Of a stretch of DNA of 42,760 nucleotides, positions 32,616 through 40,859 are shown piece by piece. Numbering within the stretch: the stretch's first letter is position 1; every line of letters starts with the position of its first letter. Source of the DNA: Flavobacteriales bacterium UBA1531 (lineage in GTDB: Bacteria; Bacteroidota; Bacteroidia; Flavobacteriales_D; Sanyastnellaceae); contig DCPZ01000069.1 in the NCBI GenBank assembly GCA_002323795.1, positions 1 through 42,760 on the forward strand, in the 5' to 3' direction. The notes beneath the pieces were generated by a model. The model saw only the letters and a list, made by a program, of their open reading frames with translations. It searched no databases and was not told the DNA's origin. A program made the translations under genes and the position numbers.

Positions 32616-33814
32616 TGCGGCAAATGGGTCAAGATAAGTTGGGTGATGTCATGAGCAACAGCATCCTTTGACTTCAGGTCAAAAGTATGCGATTTACCAT
32701 TTTGCTCAAAAATGGAAATTTTATTTGTGTCGGTGCCAAATCCAGCACCGGGATCAGCTGTGCTGTTGAGGACAATGAAATTCAGATTTTTCCGCTTAAG
32801 TTTTGATTTTGCACTCTCTATACCATTGTCAGTTTCCAGTGCAAATCCCACCAAAATTTGCCCATCCCGCTTTTGCTTTCCCCAATCGTACAAAATGTCC
32901 GGATTTTCATCCAATTCGATTGCAGTTGGCATTTCATTCCGATGCCATTTCACTTTAGAAGTGGTTTTCGCGCGGAAATCTGACACGGCAGCTGTTGCTA
33001 TTCCTATATCGGCAGATTTAATGGCTTTCATGGCTTCAGCGTGCATTTCTAATGCTGTTTCAACACGAGTCACTTGAACGCCACTGGGATCGTTTAATTG
33101 CACAGGCCCTGCAATGAGATGCACATCTGCACCTGCTGATTGTAATTCTCGAGCAAGGGCAAAGCCCATTTTTCCTGAACTACGATTTCCAAGGAATCGA
33201 ACGGAGTCGATGGGTTCATGCGTTGGCCCCGCGGTGATCACAATTTTTTTGTCGTTGAGAGGAGCCTTGGTCTGAAACCAGTTTTCCAACCAGTTTGCAA
33301 TTGCTTCAGGTTCAGCCATGCGTCCTTTGCCATCCAATCCAGAGGCCAATGCGCCAGAATCAGGCTGTATGATGGAAACACCTCGGTTCTCAAGTGCTTC
33401 AAGGTTGGCTTGCGTTGCGGCATGCTGATACATGTCCAAATCCATCGCGGGAGCGGCAATTACAGGGCAACGACTGCTCAAGTGAACAGCCATTAAAAAG
33501 TTGTCGCAGGCTCCAGTGACCATCGCGCTCAGTGTTTGAGCCGTGGCTGGAGCGATTAGAAAAGCATCTCCCCACAATCCCAACTCGACATGGTTGGTCC
33601 ATTCGCCTGAATCCCTATTCTCTGTAAAGTCGCTGTATACAGGATGTCCAGTTAGGGTTGCTAGCGTCAATGGCGTAATGAACTCGATGGAAGAAGGCGT
33701 CATTACGACCCGCACTTCTGCACCCCGTCTCTGTAATTCACGTGCGAGCAGCGCAGCTTTGTAGGCAGCGATGCTTCCCGTGATTCCCAGCAAGATTTTT
33801 TTTCGTTCCAACAT
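32612..33814 (-). CDS. coaBC: Bifunctional phosphopantothenoylcysteine decarboxylase / phosphopantothenate-cysteine ligase
   Basis: The 400-residue enzyme performs two steps of coenzyme A synthesis. The FMN-dependent CoaC domain starts KILLGITGSIAAYKA and has the catalytic His75 in NHVELGLW. The CoaB ligase domain begins near ITAGPTHEPIDSVRFLGNRSSGKMG. Two features differ from the E. coli Dfp pattern: PAMD (residues 122-125) replaces PAMN, and ALASGLDGKGRM (155-166) lacks the active-site Cys of the usual ACG motif. I believe similar variants occur in other Bacteroidota. It is the third gene of the bamD operon, 26 bases after rpoZ, and overlaps DUF4835. Confidence 0.95.
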   Translation of the reverse strand: MLERKKILLGITGSIAAYKAALLARELQRRGAEVRVVMTPSSIEFITPLTLATLTGHPVYSDFTENRDSGEWTNHVELGLWGDAFLIAPATAQTLSAMVTGACDNFLMAVHLSSRCPVIAAPAMDLDMYQHAATQANLEALENRGVSIIQPDSGALASGLDGKGRMAEPEAIANWLENWFQTKAPLNDKKIVITAGPTHEPIDSVRFLGNRSSGKMGFALARELQSAGADVHLIAGPVQLNDPSGVQVTRVETALEMHAEAMKAIKSADIGIATAAVSDFRAKTTSKVKWHRNEMPTAIELDENPDILYDWGKQKRDGQILVGFALETDNGIESAKSKLKRKNLNFIVLNSTADPGAGFGTDTNKISIFEQNGKSHTFDLKSKDAVAHDITQLILTHLPQ

Positions 33815-33840
33815 GGCGGTAAATGAAATCCGCCAACTGC

Positions 33841-34197
33841 TTAATCCTCGTCGCCTTCAGCTTCCTCCTCAGTGTCTTCCTTCAAATCGATGCCCAAAAG
33901 ACCTTCGCCCATCTCTGCTAAAGCCACGCTGTGCGCCTTTGGTAGCCGTTCGTAAAACTTAGAAATTTCTATTTGCTCTCTGTTTTCGAACACTTCTTCC
34001 AATGAATCAGTGGGTGTAATGAACTCTTCTAACTTGGCATTGAGTTCCTGTTTCATTTCAATGGCCAACTGGTTGCTTCGCTTGCTGAGCACCACGATGG
34101 TTTCAAATAAGTTGCCTGTTCCGCTTTTCTCCAGCTCGTGACTGTCGCGGGTTTCGGTCGTCTTTTCTGCTTTGATGGACTTGAAATTCATGGTCAT
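33841..34197 (-). CDS. rpoZ: RNA polymerase omega subunit, Bacteroidota type
   Basis: The 118-residue product contains GNLFETIVVLSKRSNQLAIEM, the omega/Rpb6-like helix region that contacts the beta' subunit, and the YERLPKAHSVALAEMGEG stretch seen in Bacteroidota omega proteins. An acidic tail (EDTEEEAEGDED) follows. The start ATG overlaps the bamD stop (ATGA at 34194-34197); a Met two codons later (MNFKSIKAEK) could also be used. The role is structural, in RNA polymerase assembly and possibly ppGpp response. The bamD-rpoZ-coaBC linkage is a recurrent Bacteroidota gene order. Confidence 0.9.
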   Translation of the reverse strand: MTMNFKSIKAEKTTETRDSHELEKSGTGNLFETIVVLSKRSNQLAIEMKQELNAKLEEFITPTDSLEEVFENREQIEISKFYERLPKAHSVALAEMGEGLLGIDLKEDTEEEAEGDED

Positions 34198-35066
34198 TCA
34201 ATGGTTTGGTTCTCCTCCAGATTTTCGATAGCCTTGATGCTCTTTTCATGCACAGCTTGCGCTTGATTCATGTAGGAGCTTTCCGGGTAGCGGGCGACAA
34301 AGGTAAGAAAAGCTTCAATGGTATCGTTATAACGCTCCAATTTCCTTCTTTCGGTACTCATTTCGGCGTACTGGAAGTAACTGTCAACGATGAGCCACTG
34401 AATTTCATCGCGGAATGGAGTATCTGGAAAGTCTTTTAATGCGTTTTCGAATGCGATAACAGCACTCTTAAATTGTTGCGTGCGATGGTAAAGCTTTGCA
34501 GATTCGTAGGACTTGACCTCCATTTTGTAACGAAGTTCATCCACATACTTCTGGCAAGAATCGCGGTAAAAAGTCATGGGATAACGATCCATGAAAAGCT
34601 GAAACTCGTTGACTGCAGCCTTTGTCTCTGTCTGATCCAAAGACGCTTTCGGACTTAGTTTGTAACTGCAGATGGCAGCCTGAAACTGCGCTGGCTCCGC
34701 TCTACTGTCATTCGGAAAAGTTTTCGCAAACGTTTTGAAGTGGTAACGAGCAAGGTAAAAGTCGCCAACGCACTCGTGCGCCTTGGCTCGATAGAACGAA
34801 GCATCAATCGCTCGCTCTGTTCCCCTCGAGAGGCTGACGATTTCTTCGAGCAGAGGAAGGGCTCCAAAGCATTTGTTGCTGTCGAGAAAATTCAGTGCTC
34901 GTTCGTACTTGTAGTCCAAGTCTGTGCTCTTCATGATTTTATTGTAATCACTGCAGCCACAAGTGAGAACGACAACTAACCCCAACAACACCAATAGCGC
35001 ATTCGCTAGAATCGAAGCCTGGGTTGCATTTTTGGAGGAAGCTTTCTTTTGGGGTGGTTTCTTCAT
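34194..35066 (-). CDS. bamD: Outer-membrane assembly lipoprotein BamD
   Basis: The product has 290 residues from the ATG at 35066 (MKKPPQKKASSKN), followed by a hydrophobic signal and a lipobox ending LTCGC. The mature protein starts near CSDYNKIMKSTD, typical of Bacteroidota BamD/YfiO. TPR helices follow: YERALNFLDSNKCFGALPLLEEI, YLARYHFKTFAKTFPNDSRAEPAQF, AVNEFQLFMDRYP and AVIAFENALKDFPDTPFRDE. It is a periplasm-facing lipoprotein that supports BamA in folding outer-membrane proteins. A longer frame to 35096 would place charged residues before the signal and would include the putative promoter element, so it is unlikely. It leads the five-gene operon. Confidence 0.93.
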   Translation of the reverse strand: MKKPPQKKASSKNATQASILANALLVLLGLVVVLTCGCSDYNKIMKSTDLDYKYERALNFLDSNKCFGALPLLEEIVSLSRGTERAIDASFYRAKAHECVGDFYLARYHFKTFAKTFPNDSRAEPAQFQAAICSYKLSPKASLDQTETKAAVNEFQLFMDRYPMTFYRDSCQKYVDELRYKMEVKSYESAKLYHRTQQFKSAVIAFENALKDFPDTPFRDEIQWLIVDSYFQYAEMSTERRKLERYNDTIEAFLTFVARYPESSYMNQAQAVHEKSIKAIENLEENQTIE

Positions 35067-35074
35067 CGGTGGGG

Positions 35075-35082
35075 CGAAGGTA
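35075..35082 (-). promoter_or_regulatory. Candidate -7 element for the bamD operon
   Basis: The minus strand reads TACCTTCG, an exact TAnnTTCG match, ending 8 bases before the bamD ATG. If real it excludes the longer bamD start at 35096. Confidence 0.35.
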
Positions 35083-35219
35083 ATTCGCCTTTGCATTCTT
35101 CGCTATACAGTCACCTTCCTTTTGACAAAACTTTCCAGTTTTTAACCAGAGATGACCGTGGAATGTATAAAATGAAATAAGTCTCAGGTGAAAAACAAGG
35201 TTTAATTCGCAGGACATGG

Positions 35220-35227
35220 TACTTTTG
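35220..35227 (+). promoter_or_regulatory. Candidate -7 element for the acyltransferase-truA-ABC operon
   Basis: TACTTTTG matches the Bacteroidota -7 consensus TAnnTTTG exactly, 22 bases before the TTG start at 35250. No clear TTTG was found at -33. Confidence 0.45.
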
Positions 35228-35249
35228 TCTCGTAATTAAACCATTCGCC

Positions 35250-36494
35250 TTGGATATTTTCGACCGCATTCGCAACGACCGTGGCCCATTAGGCCAGCAC
35301 GCACGTGAGAGCCACGGATACTTTACTTTCCCGAAGTTGGAGGGTGAGATTTCGAACCAAATGACTTTCAGAGGGAAAGACGTTTTGGTTTGGTCAGTCA
35401 ACAACTACCTAGGTTTGGCTAACCACCCTGAAGTGCGCAAAGTAGACGCTGATGCATCGGCGGAATGGGGCATGGGCTATCCGATGGGAGCCCGAATGAT
35501 GTCGGGACAAACGGCACAGCATGAACTCCTGGAGAGTCAGCTTGCGGAATTCATGCAAAAAGAGGACGCCTTTCTCTTGAATTTTGGCTACCAAGGGTGC
35601 CAGTCGGCTATCGAAGCGCTTGTAAGCCGACATGATGTCATTGTCTACGACTCCGAGTCGCATGCATGCATGGTAGATGGTGTCCGACTGCACCAAGGAA
35701 AGAGATTCGTCTTTCAGCACAATGATATGGCCTCATTCAAGAAGCAACTCGATCGCGCGAAGACAATTTGTGATCAGACGGGTGGAGGAATTTTGGTTGT
35801 TACAGAAGGTGTTTTTGGAATGGCGGGAGACCAAGGGCAATTGAAAGAGATTTGTGAGTACAAGGAAGAATATGGTTTTCGGCTGTTTGTCGATGATGCG
35901 CATGGGTTCGGAACGATTGGCGAAAATGGTCGTGGCGCTGGGGACGCACAGGGTGTGCAAGATCAAATTGACGTCTACTTCGGAACGTTCGCCAAAGCCA
36001 TGGCCACGATTGGAGCCTTTGTGGCTGGAGACGAAGATGTAATCGATTACTTGCGGTACAACATGCGTTCTCAGACATTTGCCAAATCCTTGCCCATGCC
36101 CATCGTGAAAGGTGCGCAGAAGCGACTTGAAATGCTTCGAACTCAGCCTGAACACAAAGAACGATTATGGAAAGTAGCCAATGCGCTGCAATCCGGATTG
36201 AAGGCGGAAGGATTCAACATCGGAGTGACCAATTCTTGTGTTACTCCAGTGTTCTTGGCAGGTGGATTGGGTGAGGCGACGAATCTGACATTGGACTTAC
36301 GCGAGAATTATGGCATTTTCTGCTCCATTGTGGTGTATCCGGTTGTTCCCAAAGATACAATCATGCTTCGCTTGATTCCGACTGCAGTTCATACCATCGA
36401 GGACGTTGAATACACCATCGAGACGTTCACCAAAGTGAAAGACAAACTATTCGCAGGTGACTACAAGAGCGAGAAAATCGCGTCTTGGGCATAA
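35250..36494 (+). CDS. Alpha-oxoamine synthase family PLP enzyme (serine palmitoyltransferase / cysteate acyltransferase-like)
   Basis: The 414-residue fold-type I PLP enzyme condenses an acyl thioester with an amino acid. It has His138 (ESHAC), DDAHGFG (215-221) and the Schiff-base Lys249 (FGTFAKAMATIG). Bacteroidota relatives include serine palmitoyltransferase (sphingolipids), cysteate acyltransferase (capnine-type sulfonolipids) and BioF/Kbl. No biotin or threonine genes are nearby, so lipid-base synthesis is favoured but the substrate is not decided. The start is TTG at 35250: the frame has a stop at 35178 and no ATG between, and MDIFDRIRN fits the family N-terminus. It heads an operon with truA (21-base gap) and an ABC exporter, which could export the lipid. 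Confidence 0.85.
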   Translation: MDIFDRIRNDRGPLGQHARESHGYFTFPKLEGEISNQMTFRGKDVLVWSVNNYLGLANHPEVRKVDADASAEWGMGYPMGARMMSGQTAQHELLESQLAEFMQKEDAFLLNFGYQGCQSAIEALVSRHDVIVYDSESHACMVDGVRLHQGKRFVFQHNDMASFKKQLDRAKTICDQTGGGILVVTEGVFGMAGDQGQLKEICEYKEEYGFRLFVDDAHGFGTIGENGRGAGDAQGVQDQIDVYFGTFAKAMATIGAFVAGDEDVIDYLRYNMRSQTFAKSLPMPIVKGAQKRLEMLRTQPEHKERLWKVANALQSGLKAEGFNIGVTNSCVTPVFLAGGLGEATNLTLDLRENYGIFCSIVVYPVVPKDTIMLRLIPTAVHTIEDVEYTIETFTKVKDKLFAGDYKSEKIASWA

Positions 36495-36515
36495 GCTATC
36501 ACAAAGCGAAAGGTG

Positions 36516-37319
36516 ATGCGCGTTTTCATTGAATTATCGTTTGATGGCTGCGCCTACCACGGTTGGCAAAAGCAGCCAAATGGAATCACCGTCCAAGAAG
36601 AGTTAGAAAGCGCACTGTCCCTTTTTACGGGCACAAAGATGTCTGTGATGGGATGTGGCAGAACCGATGCCGGTGTCCATGCCTCATATTTTGTGGCTCA
36701 CGCCGTTTGGCCTGAAGAGGCTCCAAGAAGCAAGCAATTCAAGGATTGGGAGGAGGCAGTATGGAAATTGAATGGCATGCTGCCTCAGGCCATCGCTCTA
36801 CAAAAGATCACTGAAGTTGGTGAAAAGGCCCACGCTCGTTTTGACGCAACAGAGCGGGGATATGTTTACCACATGCACACGTCAAAGGATCCATTCTTAG
36901 TCAATCGGTCAGCTCGCATCATGCGCAGTGTTGATTTTTCGCGAATGCAAGAGGCTGCGCCTTTGTTAATCCGGAAGGCAGATTTCGCGGCTTTTTGCAA
37001 GTCCGGCGCAGATCAAAAAACCACTATTTGCGATGTGCGGCAGTCGAGGTTGGTCTCTCTAGAAGACGGATCACGATGGATTTTTGAGGTCAGCGCTGAC
37101 CGCTTTCTCCGGAACATGGTGCGTGCAATGGTAGGGACATTGCTTGAAATTGGTCAAGGTCGTTTGGAACCTGAAGATTTGTTGATGGTTCTAGAGAGTA
37201 AGGATAGGAGTAGAGCAGGAGCTTCTGCTCCTGCAGACGGCTTGTATCTCAATCGGGTGGTTTATCCTGATTTTGCACCTTGGCACCTAGACTGGAGTCA
37301 CACAGCCAAAGAAATATGA
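36516..37319 (+). CDS. truA: tRNA pseudouridine synthase A
   Basis: The product has 267 residues from the ATG at 36516; a GTG lies one codon upstream. It isomerises uridines 38-40 in the tRNA anticodon arm. The catalytic motif GCGRTDAGVHA is present with Asp51 as nucleophile. Other family segments are YHGWQKQPNGITVQEELE, FCKSGADQKTT and the C-terminal FLRNMVRAMVGTLLEIG, followed by RAGASAPADGLYL. Its stop overlaps the ABC transporter start by ATGA, so the two are translationally coupled. Cytoplasmic. Confidence 0.96.
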   Translation: MRVFIELSFDGCAYHGWQKQPNGITVQEELESALSLFTGTKMSVMGCGRTDAGVHASYFVAHAVWPEEAPRSKQFKDWEEAVWKLNGMLPQAIALQKITEVGEKAHARFDATERGYVYHMHTSKDPFLVNRSARIMRSVDFSRMQEAAPLLIRKADFAAFCKSGADQKTTICDVRQSRLVSLEDGSRWIFEVSADRFLRNMVRAMVGTLLEIGQGRLEPEDLLMVLESKDRSRAGASAPADGLYLNRVVYPDFAPWHLDWSHTAKEI

Positions 37320-39082
37320 CGAAAGAAGGGGTCACAGGAAAAGTTTTTGATGCGGCAACACTGAAGCGAATTATACGGCAAGCTCAGCCTTATCGGATGA
37401 GATTTGCGGCGACCGGTGCGCTTGTTTTGTTGCTATCAGGAATGGTCTGGATTCGTCCGGCCTTGATTCGAATGGCGGTCGATGATGCCATTCCAAAAGG
37501 CGACAGCGTTTATCTCCTTCAGATTTTTTGTGCTGTAATTGCTCTGCTTGTTTTTGAAGCTTTATTGCAATTTAGGGTGACTTACATGGCGAATTGGGTC
37601 GCCCAAAGTGTCAGCTTGGACCTGAGGTCCAAATTGTTTGAGCACGTTGCAAAGTTCAGATTGAGGTATTTCGATAAGACTCCAGTTGGCACGCTTGTCA
37701 CGCGCCATGTAAGCGATATTGACGGGATTGCGAACGTATTCTCGAATGGTATTTTAAATGCCATTGGGGACATCTTGTCTCTCGTAGTTGTCATCGGGAC
37801 AATGTTTTGGGTGGATTGGAAATTGACTTTTTTGGTGCTTGCGCCCATTCCTGTGCTCTTATTGGCCACCCGTGTTTTTCAGAAAGTGATTAAAAAAGCA
37901 TTCATTGATGTTCGTAACGAAGTATCGCGCATGAATGAATTTGTGCAAGAACACGTCACGGGCATGCACATTATTCAGGCATTTGGTCGTGAAAAGAGAG
38001 AAGCTGCAGAGTTCTCAAAAATCAATTCATCCCATCGTGACGCTAATATTCGCTCCATCTGGGCATTTAGCGTCTTTTTTCCGCTTGTGGAGCTACTCTC
38101 TGCAACTAGTGTGGCCATTTTGCTCTGGTGGGGTATGCAGGATGTTTTGGTGGAGCGCATGACGCTGGGCATTTTGCTCCAGTTCATCCTTTATGTATTC
38201 ATGCTTTACCGGCCCATCAGACAACTTGCGGATCGATTTAACGTCCTGCAGATGGGCATTGTAAATTCTGATCGTGTTTTTAAATTGTTAGCGAAGGATG
38301 AAGGAATGGAGGATCCTGAAGGGGACGAATGGCATACGTTCAAGGGAACAATAGAATTTGAGCACGTCTGGTTTGCTTATGAGAATGAGCAATGGGTTCT
38401 CGAGGACGTCTCTTTTCAAATAGAGGCTGGTCAGAAGGTCGCTTTTGTTGGTGCTACGGGTGCAGGAAAATCAACAATCATCAACCTGCTTACTCGTTTT
38501 TATGCTCACCAGAAAGGCACTATTCGCATCGACGGCGTGGACATCAGTACCATCCCTATCCGCGCGTTGCGCAATGAGGTGGGAGTTGTACTGCAAGATG
38601 TTTTCTTATTTTCAGATGACCTCATCAACAATGTTACGATGTACAAAGAGGGCTTCACGCAGACCGATCTGGACGATGCGGCTGAAGCAGTTGGAGCCGA
38701 TGAATTCATTGCAAGACTTCCCGAAGGCTGGAAGCAAAACGTGCGAGAACGTGGCGCTATCTTGTCCGTTGGTCAGCGTCAGTTAATCGCTTTTATGCGT
38801 GCTTATTTGGCCTCACCAAAGATCTTGGTGTTGGACGAAGCGACATCAAGTATCGATTCTGAAAGCGAGTTGCTAATTCAGAGAGCCACGGAGCGGATTA
38901 CAAGAGGACGGACATCTTTAATCGTTGCTCATCGATTGAGCACGATACGGGATGCCGATGCAATTTTCGTCCTCGAAAAGGGGCGGATTGTGCAAAGCGG
39001 CTCACATGAATCGCTCATTGAAGAGAGCGGTGTCTATCGCGAATTGAATCGCATGCAAATGGGGACCTCGAGCACAGAGTGA
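37316..39082 (+). CDS. ABC exporter with fused membrane and ATPase domains (MsbA-like)
   Basis: The product has 588 residues from the ATG at 37316, which overlaps the truA stop; an in-frame ATG at 37280 lies inside truA. Six membrane helices occupy roughly residues 28-320, with the coupling region EHVTGMHIIQAFGREKRE. The nucleotide-binding domain has Walker A GATGAGKST (379-387), a variant signature LSVGQRQL (483-490), Walker B ILVLDEAT (503-510) and the H-loop in IVAHRLSTIRDAD. A homodimeric lipid or drug exporter is expected. Its placement behind a sphingo/sulfonolipid-type acyltransferase makes a lipid cargo plausible, but this is inference. Confidence 0.93.
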   Translation: MTKEGVTGKVFDAATLKRIIRQAQPYRMRFAATGALVLLLSGMVWIRPALIRMAVDDAIPKGDSVYLLQIFCAVIALLVFEALLQFRVTYMANWVAQSVSLDLRSKLFEHVAKFRLRYFDKTPVGTLVTRHVSDIDGIANVFSNGILNAIGDILSLVVVIGTMFWVDWKLTFLVLAPIPVLLLATRVFQKVIKKAFIDVRNEVSRMNEFVQEHVTGMHIIQAFGREKREAAEFSKINSSHRDANIRSIWAFSVFFPLVELLSATSVAILLWWGMQDVLVERMTLGILLQFILYVFMLYRPIRQLADRFNVLQMGIVNSDRVFKLLAKDEGMEDPEGDEWHTFKGTIEFEHVWFAYENEQWVLEDVSFQIEAGQKVAFVGATGAGKSTIINLLTRFYAHQKGTIRIDGVDISTIPIRALRNEVGVVLQDVFLFSDDLINNVTMYKEGFTQTDLDDAAEAVGADEFIARLPEGWKQNVRERGAILSVGQRQLIAFMRAYLASPKILVLDEATSSIDSESELLIQRATERITRGRTSLIVAHRLSTIRDADAIFVLEKGRIVQSGSHESLIEESGVYRELNRMQMGTSSTE

Positions 39083-39117
39083 AACTCCGACAAGGGTCAT
39101 GCTTTTCAAGCGGTTTC

Positions 39118-39585
39118 TTAAGCGATTGTTTTAAACGCTGCGAGGGATTTTGTCCTTTCATTCTTTTGTCCTTGGTTGCTCCAAGTCTTGTTTGCAGAGA
39201 ATTTCAAAGCACCGGCTTGCGATCGCAGGGACTGAACCATATGAATGTGCTTATAGATTTTACGCAAGCTGCGTAAGTGACCTTTGTTTAGCTCATGCGC
39301 ATGGTATTGTGAAAAGCGCACCAATCGTCTTGTCCGGACGTGAGTCAGTAGGATCAGATGATTCATGAATCGATCAGCAAAATTTTGCGGATCAACCAAT
39401 CCTTCAATGATGCTCATGTTATTGTCGATTTCTTCTTTAACTAAGGAATCGTGTGCCCTCTGGAAAATCGGATCGACTCCCGCATGTCCAATTTTAATCC
39501 ATGTCGGACGGAACAAGAGGTATGCCGATTGAACAGTTCGATGCAATTTGTGAATCGGATGAAGAAGAAATGTAAGAGCTTGCAT
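39118..39585 (-). CDS. Hypothetical basic protein downstream of paaD
   Basis: A 155-residue frame on the paa strand, starting 33 bases after paaD ends. It is rich in His, Arg, Lys and Leu, with amphipathic stretches (NFADRFMNHLILLTHVRTRR, GHLRSLRKIYKHIHMVQSL). Codon choice looks like ordinary coding sequence of the neighbours. No signal peptide, metal-binding cluster or known family is recognisable. If this frame is not real, positions 39083-39618 would be an unusually long gap for this dense region. It is convergent with the ABC exporter gene. It may be a recently diverged or decayed gene. Confidence 0.5.
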   Translation of the reverse strand: MQALTFLLHPIHKLHRTVQSAYLLFRPTWIKIGHAGVDPIFQRAHDSLVKEEIDNNMSIIEGLVDPQNFADRFMNHLILLTHVRTRRLVRFSQYHAHELNKGHLRSLRKIYKHIHMVQSLRSQAGALKFSANKTWSNQGQKNERTKSLAAFKTIA

Positions 39586-39618
39586 GTGCAGGGTTACGCA
39601 CTTTCAGCAATGAGGGTT

Positions 39619-40107
39619 TCAAATGCACTTGAAATGATCGAACGGCTCGAGGCAATCCAAGCACGTATAGTGCGCTTTGCACGCAGTAGATCCAAATGGT
39701 GAGACCAATTTGGTGCGATTGGTCTTGCATCTTGGACAGGGAACAATGCGTTCGTCGCCGAGCAAGAATGCTTTGTCTGCGCTCCGTCCTTCAGGAGGGG
39801 CCACTCCATGCTTCGCCATCTTGGTGCGTGTCGCGTCATTGATCCAGTCGGTAGTCCATGCGGGCGTCATGACGAGCTTCACAATCACTTTGGAATGAAT
39901 CTCTTCAGCAGCTTTTTGAATGTCTTCAGTTATAGCGTCAGTTGCAGGGCAACCTGTGTACGTTGGAGTCAGCTCGATGACCGCTGTATTTTCTTCCATG
40001 GAAATTCCCCGAATCATCCCCAACTCCATCACTGTCAAAAAAGGCAGCTCCGGGTCCATGACACTGTGCATTCGTTTCTTGATGCGCTCTAAAACGTTCG
40101 TCACCAT
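39619..40107 (-). CDS. paaD: Phenylacetyl-CoA epoxidase assembly protein PaaD (DUF59/MIP18-like plus Cys cluster)
   Basis: The 162-residue product has an N-terminal DUF59 domain (VMDPELPFLTVMELGMIRGI; LTPTYTGCPATDAI) as in iron-sulfur or iron-centre maturation factors. A C-terminal zinc-ribbon-like cluster CPRCKTNRT...STACKAHYTCLDC follows, diagnostic of PaaD (PaaJ in some nomenclature). It supports maturation of the di-iron PaaAC oxygenase. It overlaps the 3' end of paaC by 7 bases, so it is co-translated in paaABCD. Confidence 0.93.
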   Translation of the reverse strand: MVTNVLERIKKRMHSVMDPELPFLTVMELGMIRGISMEENTAVIELTPTYTGCPATDAITEDIQKAAEEIHSKVIVKLVMTPAWTTDWINDATRTKMAKHGVAPPEGRSADKAFLLGDERIVPCPRCKTNRTKLVSPFGSTACKAHYTCLDCLEPFDHFKCI

Positions 40108-40856
40108 TTAGCATTGGGATAGGTGCGGGGCAGTACCTGCATTTCTGCCAACAAATAACTGAGATGTTCCGTGTGATATCCAGTGCGCCCCCCTTTTTGC
40201 ATCCACTTGCTTTCTGGAATATCCAGGGTAGCTTCCCTAAGGATGGCACTAACTCCATCTAACCATGGTTGTTCAAACGACTGGAGGGAGGGCAAGACTC
40301 CTTGGTCAGTCCAAGCTTGTGCGCAGCCATAATCCATGAAAAACTCTCCTGTATATTCCCACAACTTGTCGATGCTCTTTTGGATTCTGGATTTGCTTTC
40401 ATCAGTGCCATCACCAAGGCGGATGATCCACTTTGCTGAATGAGCGGCGTGATAGCGCACTTCCTTGATTGCTTTGGATGCGATTGCAGCGACTTCTGGA
40501 TTCGCCGTTTGTTTTGCTAACGCTTCATATCGCAGCATTGAGAACTGATCAAATAGAAACTGCCGTGCAATGGTGTCACCAAAGTCACCATTTGGGAGTT
40601 CCAATAACAAGAGGTTGCGGTAATCTCGATCCGTTCGAAAGTAGGCCAATTGATCTTCATCTCTCTCTTGATTTTCTTCCTGACCAGCAAGCGTGAGCAA
40701 TGCGCGTGCCTGTCCAATGAGGTCGAGTGCGACATTGGAAAGTGCTATGTCTTCTTCAAGGACAGCTGCATGACCGCACCACTCAGAGAGCCGCTGTCCA
40801 AGGATGAGAGCGTCATCTGCCAACCACAATAACAACGAGGCGTTTTCATTCGCCAT
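40101..40856 (-). CDS. paaC: Phenylacetyl-CoA 1,2-epoxidase structural subunit PaaC
   Basis: The 251-residue, ferritin-like all-helical protein is the non-catalytic partner of PaaA. It has the family phrases LLWLADDALILGQRLSEWCGH, ALDLIGQARALL and KEVRYHAAHSAKWIIRLGDGT, plus GRTGYHTEHLSYLLAEMQ near the end. It forms the PaaAC core of the multicomponent monooxygenase that epoxidises phenylacetyl-CoA. It lies 3 bases after paaB and overlaps paaD. Confidence 0.96.
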   Translation of the reverse strand: MANENASLLLWLADDALILGQRLSEWCGHAAVLEEDIALSNVALDLIGQARALLTLAGQEENQERDEDQLAYFRTDRDYRNLLLLELPNGDFGDTIARQFLFDQFSMLRYEALAKQTANPEVAAIASKAIKEVRYHAAHSAKWIIRLGDGTDESKSRIQKSIDKLWEYTGEFFMDYGCAQAWTDQGVLPSLQSFEQPWLDGVSAILREATLDIPESKWMQKGGRTGYHTEHLSYLLAEMQVLPRTYPNAKW

Positions 40857-40859
40857 GAA

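Noticed and set aside
37217..37236. Inverted repeat GCAGGAGC-N4-GCTCCTGC inside truA
   Set aside because: It falls in the conserved RAGASAPADG coding segment and has no T-tract; more likely codon coincidence than a terminator.
39451..39702. Plus-strand ORF of 83 codons opposite the paaD end
   Set aside because: It overlaps both paaD and the better minus-strand frame and has no recognisable features.
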